Assembly (NCBI GenBank): GCA_934177545.1
Contig: CAKPPI010000010.1
Location: 1 to 23,304, forward strand
Source of the DNA: an uncultured Bacilli bacterium
GTDB lineage: Bacteria; Bacillota_I; Bacilli_A; RF39; UBA660
Reading direction: 5' to 3'
DNA: 23,304 bases
The translations under genes and the position numbers were made by a program. The notes beneath the pieces are model-generated. The model did no database searches, was not told the DNA's origin, and saw nothing but the letters and a program-made list of their open reading frames with translations. How positions within the stretch are numbered: the first letter of the stretch is position 1; every line of letters begins with the position of its first letter. This document shows, piece after piece, positions 14,531 to 21,117 of this stretch.

Positions 14531-15529
14531 TTGAAAAAGATTGGTCTTTTATTGCTACTTTCTGTTTTTCTTATTACGGGGTGTGCTAATGATAGCGAAG
14601 AAAACATCCTAAAAAAAATGTCAAAAGATATAACTAATAGCAAAGGATATATTTTAACAGGAAAACTAGAAGTAGTTAATAATGACGATACTTATAATTA
14701 TGAAGTGACATCAGCTTATAAGAAAGGTGATTATTATCGTATCAGTTTAAAAAATACTGCAAATGATCATGAACAAATAATTTTAAAAAATGATGATGGT
14801 GTTTATGTTTTAACACCAAGTCTTAAAAAAAGTTTTAAATTTCAAAGTGATTGGCCATATAACAATTCTCAAGTATATTTACTACAATCTATTATTAATG
14901 ATATAGAAAATGATAGCAAAGCGACAATGGAAAAAGAAAAAGGTAATTATGTATTTACTAGTACGGTTAATTATCCTAATAATCGAAACTTAATAAAACA
15001 AAAAGTAACAGTTGATAAGAAAATGATGGTTAAAAAAGTAGTAGTACTTAATGATAATGATGTTCCAAAGATTACTCTTAATGTCAAAAATACTGATAAA
15101 AATCCAAAATTTAGTAAAAACTATTTTGAAATAGAAGACATAATGAACACTGTTGAAACTGATGAGGAACAAACTAAAGAAACTAGTAGTATTGATGATA
15201 TAATTTATCCATTAGTTGTTCCCGAAGGAACTAAGTTAAAGAGTGAAGAAAAACTTAATAAGACAGGTGGAGAAAGAGTAATTTTAACCTTTGAAGGGGA
15301 AAAACCATTCTTATTAGTAGAAGAGACAGTTAAACAAGAAGATGAGCTAACTATTATTCCCACAATGGGTGAACCATATATGTTTATGGATACTATAGGA
15401 GCCTTATCCGATAATTCACTTACTTGGAGTAGTGGCAACATGGAGTATTACTTAGTAAGTGATGTAATGAATCAAGAAGAATTGATAGAAGTTGCTTCTT
15501 CAATAAATGTTTTACCTACCATGAAATAG
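14531..15529 (+). CDS. LolA-like lipoprotein
   Basis: Predicted lipoprotein anchored outside the cell membrane: a type II signal peptide with lipobox LITGC (Cys 18), followed by a beta-rich domain of the outer-membrane-lipoprotein-carrier fold (COG2834, YdcC-like) with a run of short strands (GKLEVVNNDDTYNYEVTSAY; YYRISLKN; GVYVLTPSLKKSFKF). The C-terminal third, from about residue 225, has the pattern PLVVPEGTKL...ERVILTFEGEKPFLLVEE, also common in these proteins. I choose a TTG start at 14531, because the ribosome site GAGGTGA (14519-14525) covers the upstream GTG 14522 and is correctly spaced to TTG. In Firmicutes with no outer membrane the ligand is unknown. A terminator follows. Confidence 0.82.
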   Translation: MKKIGLLLLLSVFLITGCANDSEENILKKMSKDITNSKGYILTGKLEVVNNDDTYNYEVTSAYKKGDYYRISLKNTANDHEQIILKNDDGVYVLTPSLKKSFKFQSDWPYNNSQVYLLQSIINDIENDSKATMEKEKGNYVFTSTVNYPNNRNLIKQKVTVDKKMMVKKVVVLNDNDVPKITLNVKNTDKNPKFSKNYFEIEDIMNTVETDEEQTKETSSIDDIIYPLVVPEGTKLKSEEKLNKTGGERVILTFEGEKPFLLVEETVKQEDELTIIPTMGEPYMFMDTIGALSDNSLTWSSGNMEYYLVSDVMNQEELIEVASSINVLPTMK

Positions 15530-15551
15530 TCTAGCAATAGACTGTTTTTTT
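15528..15551 (+). terminator. Terminator after the lipoprotein gene
   Basis: AGTCTA (15528-15533), loop GCAA, TAGACT (15538-15543), then G and seven T. Confidence 0.92.
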
Positions 15552-15560
15552 ATATTGTAA

Positions 15561-15680
15561 AAAAGACAGTATATCGTAATAAAATATGAAAAAAATAAAA
15601 AAATTACGCTGCATCGTAATAAAACGCGTAAATACTAAAAAGAATACAGTAGAACGTAATAAATCAACAACCGGCTTTTT
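15561..15680 (+). repeat. Three degenerate 40-bp tandem units
   Basis: CGTAATAAA occurs at 15575, 15615 and 15655, exactly 40 bp apart. Each lies at the same place in a 40-bp unit (15561-15600, 15601-15640, 15641-15680). The match extends leftward in units 1 and 3 (ACAGTA) and more weakly in unit 2 (ACGCTGCA). The array ends just before the asnS promoter. Outside this array, nothing else is seen in 15552-15691. Confidence 0.6.
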
Positions 15681-15691
15681 CTAGCAAATGA

Positions 15692-15720
15692 TTGACGTTA
15701 AGAGCTTTTTTTTCTATAAT
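15692..15720 (+). promoter_or_regulatory. Promoter of asnS
   Basis: -35 TTGACG (15692-15697), 17-bp spacer, perfect -10 TATAAT (15715-15720). The start near 15727 leaves a leader of only about 17 nt, so there is no room for a T-box or other leader element. Confidence 0.88.
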
Positions 15721-15743
15721 ATTAGAAGAAGAGGAGGACTACT

Positions 15744-17120
15744 ATGATAGACGTACGTGATATTTATAAAGATGTAAATGAGTATTTAAATAAAGAAGTA
15801 GTACTAAATGGTTGGATTAGAAACCATCGTAAACAAAAAGAATTTGGATTCATCACTTTCTTTGATGGAACTGTATTTGAATCTGTACAAATAGTATATG
15901 ATAAAAAACTAGAAAACTTTGATGAGATTCAAAAACTAAGAGTAGGTAGTGCCATTAGTGTTAAAGGATTAGTTGTTAAAAGTCCAAAAGAAGGACAAGA
16001 GTTTGAAATTCAAGCTAGCAAGATTAAACTAGAAGGAGATTGTCCAGAAGATTATCCGCTACAACCTAAAAGACATTCTATGGAATTTTTAAGAGAAATA
16101 GCTTATCTTCGTCCTAGAACAAATACTTTCCAAGCTGTTTTTAGAGTAAGAAGTGTAGCAGCTATGGCCATTCATAAATATTTCCAGGATAAAGGATTCG
16201 TTTATTTGCATGCTCCATTAATTACGGCAAGTGACTGTGAAGGAGCAGGGGAAATGTTTCAAGTATCAACCCTTGATTTTGAAAAGCTAAAAGGTAAAGA
16301 AATAGATTATAGTAAAGATTTCTTTGGAAAGAGAACAGCTCTTACCGTATCAGGTCAATTACAAGGAGAAATATTTGCTCTAGCTTTTAAAAATATCTAT
16401 ACCTTTGGACCAACATTTAGAGCAGAGAATTCTAATACTAAAACTCATGCTTCTGAATTTTGGATGATTGAACCAGAAATGGCCTTTTGTGAGTTAGATA
16501 GATTAATGGATGTAGAAGAAGATATGCTTCGTTATATTATAAAATATGTAATGGAAAACGCATATTCTGAACTTAAGTTTTTTGATAACTTTATTCACAA
16601 AGGATTAATAGATAGACTAAATACAGTCTTAAATGCAGAACCAAAAAGAATAACTCATAAAGAAGCAATTACTATCCTTAAAGAAAGTGGAAAAGATTTT
16701 GAAAACAAACCAGAGTATGGAGAAGACCTTGCTAAAGAACATGAAAAATATCTAACAGAAGAATATTTTAAAGCTCCAGTATTTGTTACTGATTGGCCAA
16801 AAGATATTAAAGCTTTCTATATGCGATTAAATGATGATAATGAAACAGTAGCAGCTGTAGACTTTTTAGTACCACAAGCAGGAGAATTAATGGGTGGTAG
16901 TCAAAGAGAAGAAAGATATACTGTTCTAAAAAATAGAATGGATAATTTAAAAATGGATGAAGAAGAACTAGACTGGTATTTAAAACTTAGACAGTATGGT
17001 GGAGTAAAACATTCAGGATTTGGACTTGGTTTTGAAAGATTACTAATTTATCTAACTGGTATGGAAAATATAAGAGATGTAATACCATTCCCAAGAACAC
17101 CAGGAAATTGTGAATTTTAG
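15744..17120 (+). CDS. asnS: Asparaginyl-tRNA synthetase
   Basis: Charges tRNA-Asn with asparagine. Class IIb architecture: an N-terminal OB-fold anticodon-binding domain (about residues 1-105, beginning with VVLNGWIRNHRKQKEFGFITFFDGT), then the catalytic core with motif 2 (FRAENSNTKTHASEFWMIEPE, about 228-248) and motif 3 (GFGLGFERLLIYLTG, about 432-446). The HASEFWMIEPE sequence and the overall length of 458 aa mark AsnRS and not AspRS. GAGGAGG (15731-15737) gives the start. The gene is followed after 9 bp by a small thioredoxin-like gene whose ribosome site overlaps the asnS stop, so they form an operon. Confidence 0.97.
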   Translation: MIDVRDIYKDVNEYLNKEVVLNGWIRNHRKQKEFGFITFFDGTVFESVQIVYDKKLENFDEIQKLRVGSAISVKGLVVKSPKEGQEFEIQASKIKLEGDCPEDYPLQPKRHSMEFLREIAYLRPRTNTFQAVFRVRSVAAMAIHKYFQDKGFVYLHAPLITASDCEGAGEMFQVSTLDFEKLKGKEIDYSKDFFGKRTALTVSGQLQGEIFALAFKNIYTFGPTFRAENSNTKTHASEFWMIEPEMAFCELDRLMDVEEDMLRYIIKYVMENAYSELKFFDNFIHKGLIDRLNTVLNAEPKRITHKEAITILKESGKDFENKPEYGEDLAKEHEKYLTEEYFKAPVFVTDWPKDIKAFYMRLNDDNETVAAVDFLVPQAGELMGGSQREERYTVLKNRMDNLKMDEEELDWYLKLRQYGGVKHSGFGLGFERLLIYLTGMENIRDVIPFPRTPGNCEF

Positions 17121-17129
17121 GAGGATAAA

Positions 17130-17621
17130 ATGAATAAAGGATATTATAGTGACAGCAGTGAATTTAAAGGAACAGGTAAAAGAGTAGTAATTATTCTAAT
17201 ATGTGTAGTATTACTATTTGGATTAATGTATTTTCTAACTACAAGAATTTTATCAAAAGAAGTTACTAAGAAAAGAAAACAAAGTGAAGTGACTGAATCA
17301 AGCATTCAATATGAAAAAATATTAGCTGGAGAATCATTTACAATGGATCAAGAGGAGTATTATGTAGTATATTATGACAGTACTGATACTGAGCTTTCTA
17401 AAACAATATCTACTTATCAATCAGATAAAAAAGATATAAAACTATATAGTGTAGATTTAAGTGATGGTATGAATAAAAAATATAAAACAGATGGCGATGT
17501 TGATACTAGTAGTATTGAAAACTTGAAAGTAAAAAATCCTACACTAATTCATTTTAAAAATAAAGAAGTAGTTGATACTATAACAGCTGAAAATGAAATA
17601 GAGGATTACCTTAATAAATAA
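17130..17621 (+). CDS. Membrane-anchored thioredoxin-like protein without cysteine pair
   Basis: 163 aa: a short polar N-terminus, one membrane helix (about residues 19-41), then an external domain. The order is strand (EYYVVYYDSTD), helix (ELSKTISTYQSDKK), strand (IKLYSVDLSD), a variable part, then NPTLIHFKNKEVVDTI, which looks like the cis-Pro strand pair of thioredoxin folds, and a C-terminal helix. The place where CxxC should follow the first strand reads DSTDTEL, so no redox centre is present. A role as a binding or structural domain is possible. AGGAGG overlaps the asnS stop. The family assignment is from pattern only. Confidence 0.7.
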   Translation: MNKGYYSDSSEFKGTGKRVVIILICVVLLFGLMYFLTTRILSKEVTKKRKQSEVTESSIQYEKILAGESFTMDQEEYYVVYYDSTDTELSKTISTYQSDKKDIKLYSVDLSDGMNKKYKTDGDVDTSSIENLKVKNPTLIHFKNKEVVDTITAENEIEDYLNK

Positions 17622-17626
17622 TATGT

Positions 17627-17652
17627 AAAGTCTTTATCTAAAAGGCTTTTTT
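17627..17652 (+). terminator. Terminator of the asnS operon
   Basis: AAAGTCTTT (17627-17635) pairs with AAAGGCTTT (17641-17649) with one G-T pair and a 5-nt loop; T-run to 17652. Confidence 0.85.
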
Positions 17653-17654
17653 CT

Positions 17655-17683
17655 TTAGTAAATTATTAAAACTATGGTACAAT
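17655..17683 (+). promoter_or_regulatory. Promoter of the S41 protease gene
   Basis: Extended -10 TGG-TACAAT (17675-17683) with a weak -35 TTAGTA (17655-17660) at 17 bp. Confidence 0.55.
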
Positions 17684-17706
17684 TATATAGACGGTAGGTG
17701 AAATAG

Positions 17707-18951
17707 ATGAAGAAAAAAGAAAAAATAATGGAAGATGAAAATATAGATACAACAAAAGAGATAGTTACTATTAAGAAAGAAGGATTTAGTTATCCAGAAA
17801 TGGTTATCATTATGATAATAGCAATTCTTTTTGGTTTCTTAATTGGTAATGTTGTTAGTTTTACTAAGAAAGAAACTGCTAGTAGTTCTGTTCCTAGTGA
17901 GTTAAAAGAATTTGTTGATACTTATAATGATATAGTAAATAATTACTATGATAAAGTTAACAAAGAAGAATTAATAGATGCTGGAATCAAAGGGATGATT
18001 AATTATTTAGATGATCCTTATGCTACCTATTTTGATGGAACTAGTAGTACCAACTTTAATCAAACACTAGAAGGAAATTATGAAGGAATTGGTATTGAAG
18101 TTACTTTTGATAATAGCAAAGTAAAAATTACTAAAGTATTTGCTGATACTCCTGCTAAAAAAGCTGGCATAAAAGTAGGAGATTATATAACTAAAGTAAA
18201 TGGTGAAAATGTAGATGGTAAAAGTTTATCAGATGTAGTAAGTCTTATCAAAAATGCTAAGAATAAAGAAGTAGAAATAACTATTACTAGAGATAATCAA
18301 GAAAAAACTATGAAAGTTACTAGAACAACTGTTGATATGCCTTATACTAGTAGTAAAGTTTATGAAGAAAATGGTAAGAAGATAGGCTATTTAAAAATAG
18401 AGATGTTTTCTAATAATATTACTAAACAAGTAAAGAAAGAGTTGGAGTCTCTAAAGAAAAAGAATATTGATAAGTTAGTTATAGATGTTAGAGATAATCC
18501 AGGTGGTTATTTAACTCAAGTTACTGAAATACTATCATTATTCATGACTAAGAAAGATGTTATCTATCAGTTACAAACTAAGAATAATAAAGAAAAAGTT
18601 TATGGTACTAGTAGTAAAGCTACTTATAATTATCCAGTAGTAGTTTTAATAAATGAAAATAGTGCATCTGCTAGTGAAATATTAGCTAGTGCCTTTAAAG
18701 AGACATATAATGCCGAAATAGTTGGTGTTAATTCTTATGGGAAAGGTACAGTTCAAAAAACAGGTGATTTAAATAACGGAGATACAATTAAGTATACAGT
18801 TCAAAAATGGTTAACTCCTAAAGGTAACTGGATTAATGAAAAAGGTGTAACTCCTACTAAAGAAGTAAAACTAGAGTTGAAAGAAAATGAAACTTTAACA
18901 GAAGACAATGATAATCAGTTAAAAGCTGCTATAGAATTAGCTAGCAAGTAA
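17707..18951 (+). CDS. S41 carboxy-terminal processing protease (CtpA/CtpB-like)
   Basis: Serine protease of the cell envelope. A signal anchor lies at residues 31-52, a helical cap region at 62-115, a PDZ domain at about 120-205 (GIGIEVTFDNSKVKI...AGIKVGDYITKVNG), and the S41 core with the RDNPGG motif near 262-267. The catalytic triad of CtpB can be placed: Ser321 in NSASASEI, Lys346 in YGKGTVQ and Gln350. Spacing between Ser, Lys and Gln (25 and 4) agrees with B. subtilis CtpB. GGTGA before ATG 17707 gives the start. Its own promoter and lack of close neighbours indicate a single-gene unit. The substrate is unknown; Ctp enzymes trim secreted or lipoproteins. Confidence 0.93.
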   Translation: MKKKEKIMEDENIDTTKEIVTIKKEGFSYPEMVIIMIIAILFGFLIGNVVSFTKKETASSSVPSELKEFVDTYNDIVNNYYDKVNKEELIDAGIKGMINYLDDPYATYFDGTSSTNFNQTLEGNYEGIGIEVTFDNSKVKITKVFADTPAKKAGIKVGDYITKVNGENVDGKSLSDVVSLIKNAKNKEVEITITRDNQEKTMKVTRTTVDMPYTSSKVYEENGKKIGYLKIEMFSNNITKQVKKELESLKKKNIDKLVIDVRDNPGGYLTQVTEILSLFMTKKDVIYQLQTKNNKEKVYGTSSKATYNYPVVVLINENSASASEILASAFKETYNAEIVGVNSYGKGTVQKTGDLNNGDTIKYTVQKWLTPKGNWINEKGVTPTKEVKLELKENETLTEDNDNQLKAAIELASK

Positions 18952-18979
18952 TTGCAAATTAAAATGTAAAAATATTTGT

Positions 18980-19076
18980 TTGATAAAAATTACAAAGACT
19001 AATTGATTAACCACATTATATTTGATAAAATAAATTTGTAAAGATAAAGATAGTCAGTTGATTGTTGTTGATAAAA
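18980..19076 (+). repeat. Three copies of TTGATAAAA
   Basis: TTGATAAAA is found at 18980-18988, 19022-19030 and 19068-19076, spaced 42 and 46 bp. The neighbouring sequence (AAAGA, then TTGATT) is loosely repeated too. The middle copy contributes to the -10 of a probable promoter. Confidence 0.5.
19003..19031 (+). promoter_or_regulatory. Probable promoter of the poly-G small-ORF transcript
   Basis: -35 TTGATT (19003-19008), 17-bp spacer, -10 TAAAAT (19026-19031). With the terminator at 19224-19258 it defines a transcript of about 220 nt. Confidence 0.5.
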
Positions 19077-19107
19077 GTGTACATTTTATTTCGCAAATCA
19101 ACAACAA
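19062..19107 (+). repeat. 11-bp perfect inverted repeat in the leader
   Basis: TTGTTGTTGAT (19062-19072) and ATCAACAACAA (19097-19107) are perfect inverted copies with 24 nt between. In RNA this would be a stable hairpin some 30 nt before the ribosome site of the small ORF; in DNA it could be an operator. Confidence 0.65.
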
Positions 19108-19136
19108 GTAAAAATTAGAAAGTAGAGGTGTTTCCC

Positions 19137-19199
19137 ATGGATATATTAAGTTTACAGCAAGTTAACATGGGGGGGGGGCATTATCTGGCTAAGCAGTAA
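19137..19199 (+). CDS. Small ORF (20 aa) containing a ten-G tract
   Basis: Not recognised. The ribosome site GAGGTG (19125-19130) is 6 nt before ATG 19137, and the frame runs 20 codons to TAA: MDILSLQQVNMGGGHYLAKQ. The GGG codons are part of a run of ten G (19169-19178), very unusual in this AT-rich DNA. Loss of one G would instead open a 35-codon frame with a hydrophobic end (from IIWLSSKNYFLLL on) stopping at 19222-19243 inside the terminator; gain of one G gives a slightly shorter peptide. The stretch TTTCCCATG over the start codon can pair with CATGGGGGG at the tract. The unit has its own promoter, leader hairpin and terminator and precedes the TasA-like gene. It could be a regulatory peptide, a phase-variable switch or part of a structured RNA. 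Confidence 0.5.
   Translation: MDILSLQQVNMGGGHYLAKQ
19169..19178 (+). repeat. Homopolymer of ten G
   Basis: The only long G-run in the window. Homopolymers of this length are prone to slipped-strand changes and also to sequencing error. Confidence 0.97.
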
Positions 19200-19223
19200 A
19201 AACTACTTTCTTTTATTGTGTAT

Positions 19224-19258
19224 AAAGATAGGCCTAGTGTTATAGGCTTATCTTTTTT
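19224..19258 (+). terminator. Strong terminator between the small ORF and the TasA-like gene
   Basis: A 13-bp stem (19224-19236 with 19243-19255, one G-T pair), 6-nt loop GTGTTA, T-run to 19258. It stands only 27 bp before the next start codon, so the downstream gene depends on readthrough or on an unseen promoter; attenuation is possible. Confidence 0.9.
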
Positions 19259-19284
19259 GTGTGTTATTTTAGAAGGAGGAAACA

Positions 19285-21054
19285 ATGAAAAATAAAAAGA
19301 TAATAATATTAATTATTCTAGTACTAATAAGTATATTAACTCTTATAGGTAGTAGTTACGCTTTGCTTACTAAGACATTTACTAGTAAGAAACTAAGTGT
19401 AGAAGTAGGAACTTTAAAAGTAGATTTTACAGAAGGTAATGCTATTAACTTAGATAATACTAAAGCAATGAGTGATAGTGATGGGTTAAATACTACACCT
19501 TATACCTTTACTATAACTAATAGTGGAACAATAGATTCTTATTACACTATATCTAATGAAGAAGATACTAATAATACTTTAGATACAACATATCTAAAAT
19601 ATAAATTAGTTAGTAATGATGGATATGATTCGGGTATAAAAAGATTAAAAGATATAGATACAGGTACTTATAGAATAGTAGATGAAAGAGCTTTACTTAA
19701 AAGTAAAAGTGTAACTTATAAATTATATCTATGGATAGCAAGTGATGCTGGTAATGATATTCAAAATAAGATATATAAAAGTAAGATAATTGTAAATAGT
19801 ACAAGTAATAGAGTAGGAGATACTTACTGTTTAGATAATGGCTTTAATAAGCTATCAGATTGCATGTTAGTAATGAATAATCATGAAAAAACAACTGATA
19901 TAGCTAAAACTAATATTAAAGCAAAAGGTACACCTGATTTTAGTAAAACAGCAACCACAGATGAAGGACTTTTCATGGCAGAAGATGATGAAGGAAAAAG
20001 TTATTATTATAGAGGAGCAGTAAAAAATAACTATGTATCATTTGCCGGATTCATTTGGAGAATCATCCGTCGAAATGGTGATGGTTCTATTAGAATAATC
20101 TATTCTGGTAAAAGGACATCAGATACCGGTGAAGATACAACGATAGGAAAGTCGGCATATAATGAAAAATATTGGGATCCAACTTATGTAGGATATAAAT
20201 ATAATGAAGATTTTTCCTTATATGAAAATAATAGTATAACTGGATACAACGCTTTTATAAATACAGCAAAATACGACTTTGGTACTGGGTACAGGTTTGA
20301 TATATCAACTAGGAAATTTATTTTAACTGGAGATATCAAGCAATTAACATGGAAAGATAATCACGATGAAATTGTTAAGAATAATTTATATAGTTGTTTA
20401 AATAATGATTGTAATATAGTATATAAAATAGTTGCTTATCAAAGTGATACAATAATGAAGGTACAACCTATTTCATATAGTAGTAATAATCTAATAAGCA
20501 CCTTAGCTAATAAAAATGATTCGCTCATAAAGAAAGCATTGGATAATTGGTATAAATATAATTTAATAAATTACAACACTCATATTTATAATAGCACATT
20601 TTGTAATGATAGAAGTATTGGCTTTGGATCAGGTTATTTGATTTCTCAAAATACAGCTTATGGTGCCTATGAAAGATTATATAGTAAAAGTTTACCTAGT
20701 CTTAAATGTATACAAGATACAGACAAGTTCAGTACAACTAATGAAAATGCAAAGCTGGATTATCCAATATCATTGATTACAGCTGATGAAGTTGCGTATG
20801 CAGGAGGGGTAACGGATAAAGAAAATAAGAAATTCTATTTGTACAATGGAAAAAACAGCTACACCATATCACCATCATACTTTGATTCATATTGGACATT
20901 ATCACATATGTTTACATTAGATTTAAATGGAGGTCTTGAAATTAGAAAAAATCTTTCTAATGTATACTTGATAAGACCAGTTATTAATTTAAAATCTGAT
21001 GTTACTATCTCATCAGGTGATGGAACAACTGATGCACCATATAAAATTAATTAG
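19285..21054 (+). CDS. Large secreted TasA-like protein with DUF6273-like C-terminal domain
   Basis: 589 aa, secreted. Residues 5-27 form a signal peptide of the kind seen in TasA/CalY (ending SSYALLTKTF). Residues about 28-170 look like the TasA/camelysin beta-sandwich (LSVEVGTLKVDF, TPYTFTITNSGTIDSYYTI). A Cys-containing linker follows (TYCLDNGFNKLSDCM), then a long second part from about residue 240: FAGFIWRIIRRNGDGSIRIIYSG, ITADEVAYAGG, YWTLS, YLIRPVINLKSDVTISSGDGT. These are landmarks of DUF6273-like surface domains, related in look to the FGE/C-lectin fold. No sortase signal or membrane anchor is seen at the end. A good AGAAGGAGG precedes ATG 19285. The base composition of the second half seems slightly less AT-biased. 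Its TAG stop lies inside the CIRCE element of clpB. SipW is not in the window. Confidence 0.75.
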   Translation: MKNKKIIILIILVLISILTLIGSSYALLTKTFTSKKLSVEVGTLKVDFTEGNAINLDNTKAMSDSDGLNTTPYTFTITNSGTIDSYYTISNEEDTNNTLDTTYLKYKLVSNDGYDSGIKRLKDIDTGTYRIVDERALLKSKSVTYKLYLWIASDAGNDIQNKIYKSKIIVNSTSNRVGDTYCLDNGFNKLSDCMLVMNNHEKTTDIAKTNIKAKGTPDFSKTATTDEGLFMAEDDEGKSYYYRGAVKNNYVSFAGFIWRIIRRNGDGSIRIIYSGKRTSDTGEDTTIGKSAYNEKYWDPTYVGYKYNEDFSLYENNSITGYNAFINTAKYDFGTGYRFDISTRKFILTGDIKQLTWKDNHDEIVKNNLYSCLNNDCNIVYKIVAYQSDTIMKVQPISYSSNNLISTLANKNDSLIKKALDNWYKYNLINYNTHIYNSTFCNDRSIGFGSGYLISQNTAYGAYERLYSKSLPSLKCIQDTDKFSTTNENAKLDYPISLITADEVAYAGGVTDKENKKFYLYNGKNSYTISPSYFDSYWTLSHMFTLDLNGGLEIRKNLSNVYLIRPVINLKSDVTISSGDGTTDAPYKIN

Positions 21055-21077
21055 CACTCACTATTGACAAGTGCTAA
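21051..21077 (+). promoter_or_regulatory. CIRCE element (HrcA operator)
   Basis: TTAGCACTC (21051-21059), 9-nt spacer, AAGTGCTAA (21069-21077): the CIRCE consensus with a single mismatch (A for G at the first base of the right arm). It covers the -35 of clpB, as expected for repression by HrcA. Confidence 0.94.
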
Positions 21078-21092
21078 TTTTTGCTATATAAT
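21064..21092 (+). promoter_or_regulatory. Consensus promoter of clpB
   Basis: -35 TTGACA (21064-21069), 17-bp spacer, -10 TATAAT (21087-21092): a perfect vegetative promoter. Start is near 21099. Confidence 0.94.
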
Positions 21093-21117
21093 ATGTCTTG
21101 AAAGTGAGGGGATATAT

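Noticed and set aside
15561..15680. 40-bp repeats as a CRISPR array
   Set aside because: Only three units, conserved part about 10-20 bp, spacers too short, and no cas genes in the window.
15552..15743. T-box leader for asnS
   Set aside because: The promoter at 15692-15720 leaves a leader of about 17 nt, and no T-box sequence or specifier hairpin is seen.
21064..21117. Longer N-terminus for ClpB
   Set aside because: This part overlaps CIRCE and the promoter, so it is not in the mRNA for most of its length.
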